Notes: a model not told the origin generated them from the sequence alone. Counted from the stretch's first letter, positions 1 to 9,078 are shown. The stretch is 64,000 nucleotides of DNA from Fibrella aquatilis (GCF_017353255.1 NZ_JAFMYU010000029.1:21325-85324); one strand, 5' to 3'. Numbers and translations: made by a program.

Positions 1-2
1 CA

Positions 3-143
3 GTTGCCGGATTCGAGGCCATTGGTTTAGATCATCAGTGCAGGAAAGACGCAGCTGCGAAGGAAACGTTGCACGGATTTACGACTTACGATGTACGAAT
101 TACGATTTATCGCTTACGCCAGCGTACACATGCGCTGGCGTAA
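3..143 (+). CDS. possible 3' end of an upstream gene (partial)
   Basis: Frame 3 is open from the window edge to a TAA at 141-143. The first 25 or so codons read like a helical protein tail (GFEAIGLDHQCRKDAAAKE), after which the frame runs into the left arm and loop of the palindrome at 77-180. If real, the last third of this reading frame is supplied by the palindrome. Another frame stops already at 28-30, so the true gene may end there instead. No family is recognisable and the strand is uncertain. Confidence 0.25.
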   Translation, partial: VAGFEAIGLDHQCRKDAAAKETLHGFTTYDVRITIYRLRQRTHALA

Positions 144-180
144 GCGATAAATCGTAATTCGTACATCGTAAGTCGTAAAT
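77..180. repeat. perfect 48-bp inverted repeat, 8-nt loop (A-word family)
   Basis: Arms 77-124 and 133-180 are exact reverse complements, with loop TACACATG. The outer arm is built from TTACGA/TACGATG words and the inner core is GCTTACGCCAGCG. The right arm ends on the first base of the photolyase stop codon (180-182, minus strand). In RNA it would form one uninterrupted hairpin directly behind that gene. Confidence 0.95.
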
Positions 181-1484
181 CACTCCTTCCTCAACCCTTC
201 CTTATATACCTCCACTACCCGTTGGCGGGCGAAGGCGTGGTCGATGATGGGGGCGGGGTAATTCAGGCTGTTGTATTCGGGCACCCAGCGGCGGATGTAT
301 TCGCCTTTGGGGTCGAACTTTTCGGCCTGGGCGGTGGGGTTGAAGACGCGGAAGTAGGGGGCGGCGTCGGTGCCGGAACCGGCTGCCCATTGCCAGCCGC
401 CGTTGTTGGCCGCCAGGTCGTAGTCGCGAAGTTTTTTAGCAAAATACGCCTCACCAATCCGCCAGTCGACGAGCAGGTGTTTAATGCAGAAACTGGCCAC
501 CACCATGCGCACGCGGTTGTGCATCCAGCCGGTTTCGTTGAGTTGGCGCATGCCCGCATCCACCAGCGGGTAGCCGGTTTTGCCCTGCTCCCAGCGTTCG
601 ATGTCTTCGGGTCGGTTCAGGAACTTGATGTTGTCATACTCCCGCCGAAACGCGTGCTGCTCTACGTGCGGGAAGTGGTCGAGCACCTGAAAATAGAAGT
701 CGCGCCAGCACAGTTCGCTCAGGAATGTGGGGCTGGTTTCCTGCGCCTGCCGGGCCAGATTGCGGATACTGATGGTACCAAAACGGAGGTGAATGCCCAG
801 TTCGGAGGTGCCCCGTTCGGCGGGGTAATCGCGCATTTTCTGGTACTGTTTCAGCAACGCATCATCCACCGTCGGCTTGGGAAAATTCTCACCCAGCGGC
901 TCAAAGCCCATGTCGTCGAGCGTGACCATGGGTAGCGGGGCGGTCTTGTGCAGCTGGTCGAAGTACGTCTCGGTTGGGTACGATTTGGTGTAAAACGGGT
1001 CTGCAAGCTTGCCAAGCCAGTTGCGACTATAAGGGCCGAAAACGGTGTAGGGCTTGCCCGTGCCGGTAAGCACCTCGTCGTGGTCGAAGAGTGTCTGGTC
1101 TTTGTAGCTGTGAAACCCCGCGCCGACGGTCTTCAAAAACGCCGCCACCTCGGCATCGCGGCCTTTGCCGTAGGTTTCGTAGTCGTAGTTGGTGAAGACG
1201 TTGGTGATCTCGTATTCCTTTGCCAGTTCCTGAAATACTTCCAGCGGCCGACCATACCGCACGATCAGCGACGACCCCATTTTTTGCAGTTCATCCTGCA
1301 ACTTGAGCACGTATTTGTAGATAAATTCCACCCGCCTGTCGCGCTTATCGTCGAGGTGATCGAGGATGTCTTTGTCGAAAATAAACAGGGGCAGCACAGG
1401 CCGTCCGGCCTTCAGGGCGTAGTACAGTGCGGCGTTGTCGTGCAGGCGCAAATCGCGCCGGTGCCACATAATGGCGATGGGCAT
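180..1484 (-). CDS. phr: deoxyribodipyrimidine photolyase / cryptochrome family protein
   Basis: This 434-residue flavoprotein belongs to the photolyase/cryptochrome family, most likely a class I CPD photolyase that uses blue light and FADH- to split UV-induced pyrimidine dimers. The N-terminus (MPIAIMWHRRDLRLHDN) is the typical start of the antenna-binding Rossmann domain. The C-terminal half carries FAD-binding signatures: GTSELGIHLRFG, WRDFYFQVL, the NRVRM segment, and the Trp-rich NNGGWQWAAGSGTD block followed by YFRVFNP. Length is close to the usual 430-470. The gene is bordered by palindromes on both sides and appears monocistronic. Exact lesion specificity cannot be read from sequence alone; a cryptochrome-like role is possible but less likely. 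Confidence 0.93.
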   Translation of the reverse strand: MPIAIMWHRRDLRLHDNAALYYALKAGRPVLPLFIFDKDILDHLDDKRDRRVEFIYKYVLKLQDELQKMGSSLIVRYGRPLEVFQELAKEYEITNVFTNYDYETYGKGRDAEVAAFLKTVGAGFHSYKDQTLFDHDEVLTGTGKPYTVFGPYSRNWLGKLADPFYTKSYPTETYFDQLHKTAPLPMVTLDDMGFEPLGENFPKPTVDDALLKQYQKMRDYPAERGTSELGIHLRFGTISIRNLARQAQETSPTFLSELCWRDFYFQVLDHFPHVEQHAFRREYDNIKFLNRPEDIERWEQGKTGYPLVDAGMRQLNETGWMHNRVRMVVASFCIKHLLVDWRIGEAYFAKKLRDYDLAANNGGWQWAAGSGTDAAPYFRVFNPTAQAEKFDPKGEYIRRWVPEYNSLNYPAPIIDHAFARQRVVEVYKEGLRKE

Positions 1485-1495
1485 AGTTCAGTGAA

Positions 1496-1603
1496 CAGTT
1501 AAGGACAGTATACAGTATGCAGTAGTGCCCTGGCTTAACGGTTGGGCACGCGAACAAGGCTACTGTAGCAATAACACTGCATACTGCATACTGTTCTTAA
1601 CTG
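1496..1603. repeat. imperfect inverted repeat (B-word family)
   Basis: Arms at about 1496-1525 and 1575-1603 pair with a few mismatches and are made of CAGTATGCAGTATG-type words, the same words seen at 20499-20603. The centre contains a smaller hairpin (GTGCCC...GGGCAC). The element fills the space between the photolyase start codon (1482-1484) and the stop codon of the next minus-strand gene (1617). Confidence 0.8.
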
Positions 1604-1616
1604 CATACTGTAAAAG

Positions 1617-2534
1617 TTACCACCATTTTTCGTAGCCAGCCACGGGCTTGAAGGTGGATTTGGGTTCAAAATGCTGCCAGAGGAGGGCCGAGACGGTGCG
1701 GAGGAGAGCGAAGCCTTCGTTGTCGCGGGTCCAGGACTGGTCTTGCTGGTTTTTGGTCATCACGCAATAGACGTAGTCGCCGTGGGGCGCATGCACCAGC
1801 GCCACCTCTGACCGCGATTGGTTGACAGCCCCGTTTTTGCAGGCCACTTTTACTTCGGCGGGCAGTTGCGAGAGGCCGTCGCCGTCCCAATATTGTCGGC
1901 AGAGGTTGCGGTACATGCGGTCGCTGGCGTCGGGGCTAACGGCGCGACCCTGCCGGATGTAGTGGAGCAGACTGGCCAGTTCGCGGGGCGTGGTCTGGCC
2001 CCAGCCATATTGTTTCTGAAATGGTTGCCGACCCGGCGTGCGCGAGTTCACCCGCGTTTGCGAAAAGCCGTTGGCATCGAGCCAGGCGTTGATGGCCGTA
2101 CCCCCGCCCGCCAGCGCCTGACACCAGAGGCTGCCGGTATTGTCGGAGACGGTTTCCATCAGCATAACCACCTCGCTTAGGGGCAGCTTGGCGCCGTCTT
2201 TCAGCGACCCCACAATGCCGTCATCGTAGTGGAGCGAATCCTTGTAAACCACCTCCTGCCCGTAGCTGATGTTGCCTTGCCTGATCTTATCGAACAGGCC
2301 AATCATAATCGGAATCTTAACTGTGCTGGCCGTAGGAAACAGCGTATCGGCGTTAATAGAGGCCGTTTTGCCGGTTTTTAGGTTCAACACATACACACCC
2401 GCGTTGCCTTTAAATCCCCGCAGGGCATCGGTTAGTTTTTGGGTGAGTTTGGCGTCTGGTTTATCCGGTGGATTCTGTGCGAAAAGACAAAATGGAAGGA
2501 AAATGAGCAGCAGAATGGTGTAGGGGCGAAGCAT
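1617..2534 (-). CDS. class A beta-lactamase-like serine hydrolase lacking Glu166
   Basis: A 305-residue exported protein with signal peptide 1-19 (cleavage near CLFAQ). It has the class A fold signatures at positions that happen to match Ambler numbering: STVK at 70-73 (nucleophile Ser70, Lys73), SDN at 130-132 and KNG at 233-235 in place of KTG. The segment where the omega-loop Glu166 should be reads RVNSRTPGRQ (161-170) with no glutamate, although the following TTPRELA helix is conserved. Class A enzymes need Glu166 to deacylate, so this protein may act as a penicillin-binding acyl-enzyme trap, a DD-peptidase-like enzyme or another esterase rather than a true resistance enzyme. The function call is inference; the fold is well supported. 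Confidence 0.85.
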   Translation of the reverse strand: MLRPYTILLLIFLPFCLFAQNPPDKPDAKLTQKLTDALRGFKGNAGVYVLNLKTGKTASINADTLFPTASTVKIPIMIGLFDKIRQGNISYGQEVVYKDSLHYDDGIVGSLKDGAKLPLSEVVMLMETVSDNTGSLWCQALAGGGTAINAWLDANGFSQTRVNSRTPGRQPFQKQYGWGQTTPRELASLLHYIRQGRAVSPDASDRMYRNLCRQYWDGDGLSQLPAEVKVACKNGAVNQSRSEVALVHAPHGDYVYCVMTKNQQDQSWTRDNEGFALLRTVSALLWQHFEPKSTFKPVAGYEKWW

Positions 2535-2643
2535 AGGCGGGTGTTGTTAAACCGATATGGTTGAAAGAAACCGTATCGGTTTAGTAAGTTGTGCCAACTG
2601 AAAGACTACTTTCTGGGTCTACCAAAAAACATTGTATCGACGT

Positions 2644-3429
2644 ATGAAAACAGCTCTGTACCTCGCTTTTTCCTGCTTTCCTTTTGGCGCTACGACGCTG
2701 GCCCAAACACCCCAAAGCACGCATGTTTACCTCCGGGCAGGCATCGGGTATAGCCGCGCCACCGGCGGCCAGGCCACGTCAGCAACAGGCATACTGCTAC
2801 TGACAGACTATTCGCGTAGCTATCCAAACGCGAGCGATGCCACTCCGCTTAACGTGGGTGGTTCCCAATGGCTGTTGGTCGGCACTGTGGGTGTCGGTGT
2901 AACCGTTCCCGTTAGCCCACATTTTGTTATTCAGGCCGAAATCAACCTGGAACAAAAAGGCTCCAAGGTAAACCTGACAGAAGCGTTGTACGACCGCGGG
3001 CTGATCATCTGCGACCCAGGCCCTTGTTCAACGTCTGTCCCACTTTTGGCCGATGGCAGCTTTTCGTCTCGTTTAACCTACCTGACGTTGCCCATTGTGG
3101 CCGGTTATCGGTTTGGCCAGCTAACCTTATCTGCCGGACCTTATGTAGGGTATAAACTGGCCGAACAACTTAGTGGCAGTTACTCCTTAAAGAACCCGTT
3201 GGTTGTTCCCATAAATACAGCCACCAGAGGCTATAAAGCCTTCGACGCCGGGTTTGTGGCTGGTATAGGCTACGCCCTGACTCCGCGTGTCGGCGTTGAC
3301 ATACGCTATAGCCAAGGATTGCTGTACCCGGCAAAAGCATTTCGGTACGGAATTTCTGGTAGTGAGCGTATGGAGGAATTCTACAATCAGTCAATGCAAC
3401 TAGCCGTTCGGTACGAGTTAACGCATTGA
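2644..3429 (+). CDS. PorT-type outer-membrane beta-barrel protein, paralogue 1
   Basis: About 261 residues. The ATG at 2644 is preferred over an upstream in-frame TTG at 2632 because it begins the signal peptide (MKTALYLAFSCFPFGATTLAQ). The mature part has the alternating beta pattern of an 8- to 10-strand outer-membrane barrel: the segment RLTYLTLPIVAGYRFG, then SAGPYVGYKL, then a final IGYALTPRVGVDIRYSQG hairpin and an aromatic-rich C-terminal strand. It is one of three close paralogues in the window (also 3469-4224 and 9105-9836). The family (outer membrane protein beta-barrel / PorT-like) is common in Bacteroidota, usually without known ligand. No enzymatic motif is visible. Confidence 0.85.
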   Translation: MKTALYLAFSCFPFGATTLAQTPQSTHVYLRAGIGYSRATGGQATSATGILLLTDYSRSYPNASDATPLNVGGSQWLLVGTVGVGVTVPVSPHFVIQAEINLEQKGSKVNLTEALYDRGLIICDPGPCSTSVPLLADGSFSSRLTYLTLPIVAGYRFGQLTLSAGPYVGYKLAEQLSGSYSLKNPLVVPINTATRGYKAFDAGFVAGIGYALTPRVGVDIRYSQGLLYPAKAFRYGISGSERMEEFYNQSMQLAVRYELTH

Positions 3430-3468
3430 TTATGAATAATATGGTTATTTTATGATGATTAGCTCTGT

Positions 3469-4224
3469 ATGAAAACGATACGCTACTTTCTTCTTTTCAT
3501 CCTGCTTGCGTCGGTAAATATATTGGCCCAAACGCCAGGTAAGACGCGTGTCTATGTCCGAGCGGGGGTAGGTGCCAGCTTACCAAATTCGAGTGGGCAA
3601 AAGGTTCTGGTACTAGAATCGAGTTTTCAGTATGAAACGGAGGTGCTGGCTAAAGCGAGTGATGGAGTGGCGTTGCTGACCGGTAATGCGGGCGTTGGTT
3701 TGACCATCGATGTCAGTAAGCACTTCACCATTGGGGCCGAGCTGAACGTAGAGCAAAGAGGGTCACGCGCGGCCGTAGAGAAACTTACTTCCTATTGCAC
3801 AGGCAATTGTGGCATCATCTATCAGCCACCAGTGTCCAATTCGGCTACCGGCCAAATCACAACCCGCCTGACGTACCTGACGTTGCCCATACTGGCCAGT
3901 TACCATGTGGGTGCGTTTTCTGTACTGGCTGGTCCTTATGTGGGTCTAAAGCTGAGTGAGCAACAACGGGGAAGCTACCAGCCTCTGATTAACAATGCCT
4001 ATACCTACATTACCAATTTCAGTGCGGCTTCCGATGAGTTCAACGCGTTTGATGTTGGGTTCACCGGGGGACTCGGCTATGCATTAACGCCTCGTTTTGG
4101 TGTTGATCTACGCTACAGCCGAAGTCTGATCCGGGCCACGAAAGAATCAACTGACTATACGCTCCTGCCGTCGGTCATTAATCAAACTGTGCAAGTAGCG
4201 GCTCGTTATAACATAATTCTTTGA
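3469..4224 (+). CDS. PorT-type outer-membrane beta-barrel protein, paralogue 2
   Basis: A 251-residue paralogue lying 39 nt downstream of the first barrel gene in the same direction, so probably a tandem duplicate and possibly co-transcribed. It has a signal peptide (MKTIRYFLLFILLASVNILAQ), the shared RLTYLTLPILASYHVG and LAGPYVGLKLSEQQ segments, and the LGYALTPRFGVDLRYSRS strand pair. The extracellular loops differ strongly from paralogue 1, including a Cys pair in a YCTGNCG loop at the place where paralogue 1 has CDPGPCS and paralogue 3 has CDFGC. This suggests a conserved disulfide-bearing loop. Ligand and role are unknown. Confidence 0.85.
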   Translation: MKTIRYFLLFILLASVNILAQTPGKTRVYVRAGVGASLPNSSGQKVLVLESSFQYETEVLAKASDGVALLTGNAGVGLTIDVSKHFTIGAELNVEQRGSRAAVEKLTSYCTGNCGIIYQPPVSNSATGQITTRLTYLTLPILASYHVGAFSVLAGPYVGLKLSEQQRGSYQPLINNAYTYITNFSAASDEFNAFDVGFTGGLGYALTPRFGVDLRYSRSLIRATKESTDYTLLPSVINQTVQVAARYNIIL

Positions 4225-4256
4225 TTATCAGATTATTAATTATAAAACTGTTTTCA

Positions 4257-5084
4257 TCAGTGGCTGGTCAAAACGATTTTGTAAAACAACATCATTCGGT
4301 ATGCAACCACGATGGCTGCCAGCGTGAGGCTGCTCAGCGTTGCCGTTAATAAAGACCAGACAACCCCAGTTTGGTAGAACCGGCGGAAGGCTAAAAACAG
4401 GTAGATGGCTAGGCTCAACAGGCCAATGAGGGTCACCAGCCTATCGCCGTAACTCACCCACCCCTGCTGCCCAAATAGCGCCATGAAAGGTACGGCAATG
4501 AGCAATTTCTCCAGTAGCATAAACAGTAGCATGAACGCCACGAAGTAAGTAGCAAAAACGAGGTGTTCAATAAACGAGCGTCGGGTTCTGATAAATAAAA
4601 GATTGAAAACCAGCGCGTAAAGCGGTATCAGCAGCACCAGAAAACCCTTTGAACTACTGGCCATGGCTGTGTTGAAACGGGGGGTAAACTCGTCCAGCGT
4701 TTCGTGGCGTTCAGCCAGCCTATGGTCAACGGTTTTGTTAGTGCCAAACGTTATGTAGGGTGTATAGTTTAGGAAACTGTCCAGTGGCTGATTGAACGCA
4801 TTCGACGAGGTCAGCAGAAAAAATAGAAGGTTGATCAGCAGGAAAAACCCGAGTGGCTTCATGTAGCGTATCCGCCGACCTGCTACGTATTCGGCGGGAA
4901 GCTCACCTGGTCGTAGTAGCACTGCATGAAGCGTTCGCAGAAAATTATGGTCAGCGTGGGTGAAGGTTTCGAGTGACTCTTCCAGCATGTGCTTCAGCGA
5001 CAGGCTGTGCGGGTCGTAGCGTTTCTCACCGCAACTGGGGCAGAAATTCTCCTGATGTGGGTTACCACAGGTCTGGCAGGTCAT
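4257..5084 (-). CDS. DUF3667 family zinc-ribbon membrane protein
   Basis: A 275-residue protein beginning with a zinc-ribbon-like CxxC...CxxC (Cys3, Cys6, Cys15, Cys18), followed by the conserved stretch LLRPGELPAEYVAGRRIRY and then about five transmembrane segments (from PLGFFLLINLLFFLL onwards). This arrangement is typical of the Bacteroidota family DUF3667, whose biochemical role is not established. It converges on the second barrel gene (33 nt apart) and lies in the same direction as the next gene upstream (5137-6069). No regulatory signal is obvious. Confidence 0.8.
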   Translation of the reverse strand: MTCQTCGNPHQENFCPSCGEKRYDPHSLSLKHMLEESLETFTHADHNFLRTLHAVLLRPGELPAEYVAGRRIRYMKPLGFFLLINLLFFLLTSSNAFNQPLDSFLNYTPYITFGTNKTVDHRLAERHETLDEFTPRFNTAMASSSKGFLVLLIPLYALVFNLLFIRTRRSFIEHLVFATYFVAFMLLFMLLEKLLIAVPFMALFGQQGWVSYGDRLVTLIGLLSLAIYLFLAFRRFYQTGVVWSLLTATLSSLTLAAIVVAYRMMLFYKIVLTSH

Positions 5085-5136
5085 AAAGAGGCAGGAATAT
5101 GATCACGCCAAGATACAGCGATAAATTATTCACCCA

Positions 5137-6069
5137 CTACCGCCCTGCCAGCGCCGCCACGGTTTGTGTCACGGCCTCGACGTTGGTAGTAGGAGTGTAC
5201 CTAAACGCCTTGTTGAACTTGGCCGAGTCGAAGAAGTAGTCGCGGTCATACTGGTAGCGCATCTCGTACATTTCTTTTAGAATGGGTACAAACAAACCCA
5301 ATGCCCGCATACCCCAGCCCGGCAACACCTGAACGCCGTCGGGCTTCTGTAGCTCGTGGGCAAAGAGCGCGGCCCATTCCCGGCCGGTGGGGGCGTGGGG
5401 GTCTACGGGCAGGTTCCAGATTTGGTTATAAGCTGTGGGGGTGTTGCCCAACATGGCCGTGCCAATGCCCAGGTCGGGGGTGTAGCCGGTGGAGTGGATT
5501 TTGTCGGCGTCACAGAACCACTGCGCTTTTTTGCCCTTCACCATGTTGTCGTAGATCAGGCTCATGGTCACGCTCTTATCTTTTATTGGGCCAAAGAAAT
5601 CGGGCGCGCGGGCAATGATCGCGTCGAGCTTTCCGGCTTCGACGGCCTCCAGTATGTGCCGGTCTACCGCTGCCCGTACCTCCCCTTTTTTGCTCGACGG
5701 ATTCATGGGCGAGGCTTCGGTGAGGTGCTTGACGTTATCGCCGCCGATGGCGTAGACGTTGTCGAAGAAGACCAGTTTACTCTGGTGCTTCATGCAGGCA
5801 TCGACCACGTTTTTAATCAGTACAGGCCACCGTTCCTGCCACAGTTTGGTGTTGTAATCGTAGCCGATGGTAACGTAGGTGATGGCGCTACCCGCTACGG
5901 CCTTGTCCACCTGCGCAGGGTCGTTGAGGTCGGCTGATAGGATTGTGTCGGTCTGGTTTACCTTCTTCGGATTGCGGCTTACGAGCCGGATGGGGTCGGT
6001 GGTGTGGTGGGGGAGGGCTTTGGCCAGTTCAACGCCAATAGCCCCGCCCGCACCGAGAATCGTTTGCAT
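5137..6069 (-). CDS. NAD(P)-dependent epimerase/dehydratase-like protein (atypical SDR)
   Basis: A 310-residue Rossmann-fold protein. The N-terminus carries the dinucleotide signature GAGGAIG (residues 6-12). It has the profile of an extended or atypical short-chain dehydrogenase/NmrA-like NAD-binding protein: VYAIGGDNVKHLTEASPMNP resembles the substrate-side loop of nucleoside-sugar epimerases, but the usual YxxxK catalytic pair is not evident. It may therefore be a sensor or a reductase with altered chemistry. It lies between DUF3667 and a large lipoprotein gene, separated from the latter by a palindrome. Substrate unknown. Confidence 0.72.
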   Translation of the reverse strand: MQTILGAGGAIGVELAKALPHHTTDPIRLVSRNPKKVNQTDTILSADLNDPAQVDKAVAGSAITYVTIGYDYNTKLWQERWPVLIKNVVDACMKHQSKLVFFDNVYAIGGDNVKHLTEASPMNPSSKKGEVRAAVDRHILEAVEAGKLDAIIARAPDFFGPIKDKSVTMSLIYDNMVKGKKAQWFCDADKIHSTGYTPDLGIGTAMLGNTPTAYNQIWNLPVDPHAPTGREWAALFAHELQKPDGVQVLPGWGMRALGLFVPILKEMYEMRYQYDRDYFFDSAKFNKAFRYTPTTNVEAVTQTVAALAGR

Positions 6070-6106
6070 GGAAGGGGGGATTTCTGTTTTCAGTTTTGAG
6101 TTTTCT

Positions 6107-6191
6107 GTTTTGAGTTGCTTCGCGCTGTAATGGGCTGACGCCTGGCCCTTCGACAGGCGTCAGCCCATTACAGCGCGAAGCAACTCAAAAC
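6107..6191. repeat. perfect 38-bp inverted repeat, 9-nt loop (shares core with 55679-55794)
   Basis: Arms 6107-6144 and 6154-6191 are exact reverse complements around loop GCCCTTCGA. The inner core GCTTCGCGCTGTAATGGG is the same as in the palindrome at 55.7 kb except for one base pair that has changed on both arms. The outer word is GTTTTGAG, with extra degenerate copies just outside (6081-6106). The right arm ends on the first base of the stop codon of the minus-strand gene at 6191. Confidence 0.95.
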
Positions 6192-8542
6192 TATTTCTTC
6201 TCTAGCTCAACCAGCGTCCAGGGGGTAATGCGAGAGGCGGTTTCCTGGCGGATTTTGGCTACTTCGTCGGTCTGAATAATGGGCAATGTACGCCGAAAAC
6301 CACCTGGTCCCGCTGGCCGAACTGGCGCAACCCCCGCCACCGTACTACCCGACAAGGAAGCCGTTTGAGCAGGGGGCGTGGCGGGAGGGACTGGCCGGGG
6401 TGGTGGTCCGCCAAATTCGTAGCGTATATAGTTGGCTACCGAGGCAATCCACTCATCGGTGTTGTCGGCTACGGAGGGCATCAGCGTGGGGTAGCTCTTC
6501 CCGTCGATGGGGCCAGAGAGGCCCTGCATCAGAATGCGCAGCAACACCGTATTGTCGACCAGGTGTTTCGACCCGGCAATGGGGGGCGCTACCAGGCTGG
6601 CCAGGCCTTTGCCGTCGGTGCCGTGGCAGGATGAGCAGTATGATTTAAAGATTTCGGCCCCCTTCAGCACCGAGTTGCGGTCGGTGGCGGCGAGGCTACC
6701 CAGCTTGCTGCCGTAGGTCTTGAAATCGGCATTTTTCTGGATACTCGCTTCCACGGCCATCAGCACTGGGTCGGCGGCGTTTTGGGCCAACAGGTCACTC
6801 ACGGCCTTTTTGGCCCTGGGCGCGGTGCTGTAGTGCAGCGATTCGAGCACCTGAATTCGTACGTTAGGGTTGGGGTCGTTCTGGAGCGAAGCCACAGCAC
6901 CAACCAGGGTTTCGTCGTTCTTCCGCAGAAACGGTTCGCCCAGCCAGATAGCCGTACGCCGAAGTTGCGGGTCGCTGTCTTTCAGTGCATTAGCTATTAT
7001 TTCGGTATCAAGTGCGTCCAATCCTTCCAGCGTCCAGAGGGCGTGAATCTGGGCCAGTGTCGTTGGCTTCTGTGTTTCGCCAAGGCGCTTTCCCGCTGCG
7101 AGTTGCCGCAGGGCAGGTACTACCGATCTGTCGCCCAGGGCTACCAGCTGTTTTTGGGCATTGTCGCGCCACCAACCGTTGGGGTGGTTTAGGTACGTGA
7201 CGAGTTGGGCGGGCGAATCATCGAGCAGGTGAGGCCGGGGCGCTGGCTTGGCACTGTCCTGCACCAGCCGCCAGATGCGCCCATGCTGTACGTGCTTGTC
7301 CAGCCCCAGCCGCTCAATCTGTGGCCGAATCCAGCTGCCCTTCGGTGTCCACTGCGACTCCTGAATGATGCCCCGGTTCATGTCTACGATATACAGGTTG
7401 CCGTCGGGACCGGTGTAGGTGTTTACGGGCCGGAAATTAAAGTCTGAGGAGGCAATGAATTCCTGCTCGTGGTACACGTTTTCAAGGCGCGTTTTGCCCC
7501 CATCGTTCACCACGTGCGCCCGGCGGATAATGCGGGCCACGGGTTCGCAGATAAGGTAGTCGTTCACGAGGTCGGCGGGGAGTTTGTCGCCCCGGTAGAT
7601 CGATTGCCCGCAACCGGCCGTGAAGTGGTTCAGGGTGCTGTCGGCGCGTAATCGTTTACCGCCGCCCTGCGCATCGGGGTTGGCAATAATGGACCATACG
7701 GGCGCAAACGTGGCTTCGTCATAGGCATCGGCAAACTCCAGCGCGCCGTATTTGGGGTTGATCTGGAAACCCGCCCCCGCGTTTTCACCCCCACCCCGGC
7801 TGAAAAACAGCCGACCATAATTATCATGCGTGAGGCCCCACTGCCCGTTGGAACCGCTGGGCAACGAATCGACCGCAATGGTGCCGTTGGTATACCGGAA
7901 CCGGACGGGGTCAACCGTGACGTAGAGCCAGTTATCGAGGTTCCAGTCGAGGCCGCTACGCTGATGTTCCAGATTGCCGGGCGCTTTGCGGTCGACGTGG
8001 TAAATGCGTTTTTTGTCATCGGCCACACCGTCGTTGTTGGTGTCTTTATACGACCACAGATCATACGTATCAGTCTCATTGACAAGCAGTTCGTGGTTTA
8101 CGCAGAGCAGCATCCGGGGCAGCAGCAGCTTATCGATAAAGACCGAGCTTTTGTCCATTTTGCCGTCGCCGTCGGTGTCTTCCAGCAGCATCACGCGGCT
8201 CACGGGGTCGTGTTCGCCGGTGGCGTCGGCGTCCTGCATATACGTGTCCATTTCGGCCACGTACATGCGGGCGTTACCGTCCCAGGCAATGGCCACGGGT
8301 TCGTGAATCATGGGTTCGCTGGCCACAAGTTCCATGTGGTAGCCCGCAGGCACCCGAAAGGCATTTAAGCTCTGTTCGGGCGTGAGCTGCGCCGGGTTGG
8401 CAATGGGGTTGACAACCGGCTTCGGGTTTATCACCTGCTCTTCCGCAACGGCCAGCTGTTGTTGCGGCGTTTTGGCCACCGTGCAGGCCACCACCAGCGC
8501 CGACGCGCCCAGCAGGCCACTAATCCAGTGTTTTGTTTTCAT
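6191..8542 (-). CDS. PVC-type membrane-bound dehydrogenase lipoprotein with HEAT repeats and cytochrome c domain
   Basis: A 783-residue lipoprotein. The signal peptide ends in the lipobox LVVAC (Cys20), so it is probably anchored on the periplasmic side or at the outer membrane. The N-terminal half is a beta-propeller resembling the putative membrane-bound dehydrogenase / sorbosone dehydrogenase-like group (FRVPAGYHMELVASEP, GPDGNLYIVDMNRG, DTDGDGKMD). The middle has HEAT-like helices (LVTYLNHPNGWWRDNAQ onward). A C-terminal cytochrome c domain has CSSCH at 636-640 with a candidate axial Met in YPTLMPS near 688. A Pro/Ala-rich tail follows. It probably oxidises a sugar or aldose-type substrate and passes electrons to the bound haem; the substrate is unknown. 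Confidence 0.82.
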   Translation of the reverse strand: MKTKHWISGLLGASALVVACTVAKTPQQQLAVAEEQVINPKPVVNPIANPAQLTPEQSLNAFRVPAGYHMELVASEPMIHEPVAIAWDGNARMYVAEMDTYMQDADATGEHDPVSRVMLLEDTDGDGKMDKSSVFIDKLLLPRMLLCVNHELLVNETDTYDLWSYKDTNNDGVADDKKRIYHVDRKAPGNLEHQRSGLDWNLDNWLYVTVDPVRFRYTNGTIAVDSLPSGSNGQWGLTHDNYGRLFFSRGGGENAGAGFQINPKYGALEFADAYDEATFAPVWSIIANPDAQGGGKRLRADSTLNHFTAGCGQSIYRGDKLPADLVNDYLICEPVARIIRRAHVVNDGGKTRLENVYHEQEFIASSDFNFRPVNTYTGPDGNLYIVDMNRGIIQESQWTPKGSWIRPQIERLGLDKHVQHGRIWRLVQDSAKPAPRPHLLDDSPAQLVTYLNHPNGWWRDNAQKQLVALGDRSVVPALRQLAAGKRLGETQKPTTLAQIHALWTLEGLDALDTEIIANALKDSDPQLRRTAIWLGEPFLRKNDETLVGAVASLQNDPNPNVRIQVLESLHYSTAPRAKKAVSDLLAQNAADPVLMAVEASIQKNADFKTYGSKLGSLAATDRNSVLKGAEIFKSYCSSCHGTDGKGLASLVAPPIAGSKHLVDNTVLLRILMQGLSGPIDGKSYPTLMPSVADNTDEWIASVANYIRYEFGGPPPRPVPPATPPAQTASLSGSTVAGVAPVRPAGPGGFRRTLPIIQTDEVAKIRQETASRITPWTLVELEKK

Positions 8543-8742
8543 GCTATTGTTGGCAGTTCGCCAGCAGGGTTTAGTTCGTTAAGTCGTTCACAATCTTGGT
8601 AGTTAAGGGCTAAGCGGAAGTTTCACAGGAGAAGGAACAGGCGGGTAGCTGTCTACCGTTGCCACTGCTTTTTTGTACGTTGTGCTCCCAACTGTCTACA
8701 CCCTGACCGGGTCTTATGACTATAAAACACGCCTAAGCCTTT

Positions 8743-9078
8743 ATGAAAATCCTGCTAACTGTGGTCGGCTTGCTGCTCGCATCGAAAAGCCTGGCCCAAC
8801 CTGCGCCCCCTTCAACGCTGCCGTCTCTGTCCAGGATCGATAATATGCCGGTGTATACCTATTCTGGCAATGCCAGGCAGATGCCCATCCGGAATGGTCG
8901 CGGTGATGCCCAGCCAATGCCTTTGGCTACTACCCCTTCTCAATTTGATCACAGAGACCTGAAGCGATACCTATCGCCTCAACTTGAACAACACATAAAA
9001 GACATCAGCGCCGATACGACCCTGTTACCGAGGCTAGACTTTCTACGGCCGCCAGTGCCTAAAAAAAAGCCTGACTAA
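8743..9078 (+). CDS. small secreted protein, unknown function
   Basis: A 111-residue protein with a clear signal peptide (MKILLTVVGLLLASKSLAQ) followed by a Pro-, Met- and Arg-rich chain with little predicted structure and a basic C-terminus (PPVPKKKPD). I recognise no family. It sits 26 nt before the third barrel paralogue in the same direction, so the two may be co-transcribed. The 200-nt leader 8543-8742 between it and the divergent dehydrogenase gene contains a weak TACGTTGTG element near 8676 that could serve as a -7 box, but no strong regulatory feature. Confidence 0.6.
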   Translation: MKILLTVVGLLLASKSLAQPAPPSTLPSLSRIDNMPVYTYSGNARQMPIRNGRGDAQPMPLATTPSQFDHRDLKRYLSPQLEQHIKDISADTTLLPRLDFLRPPVPKKKPD

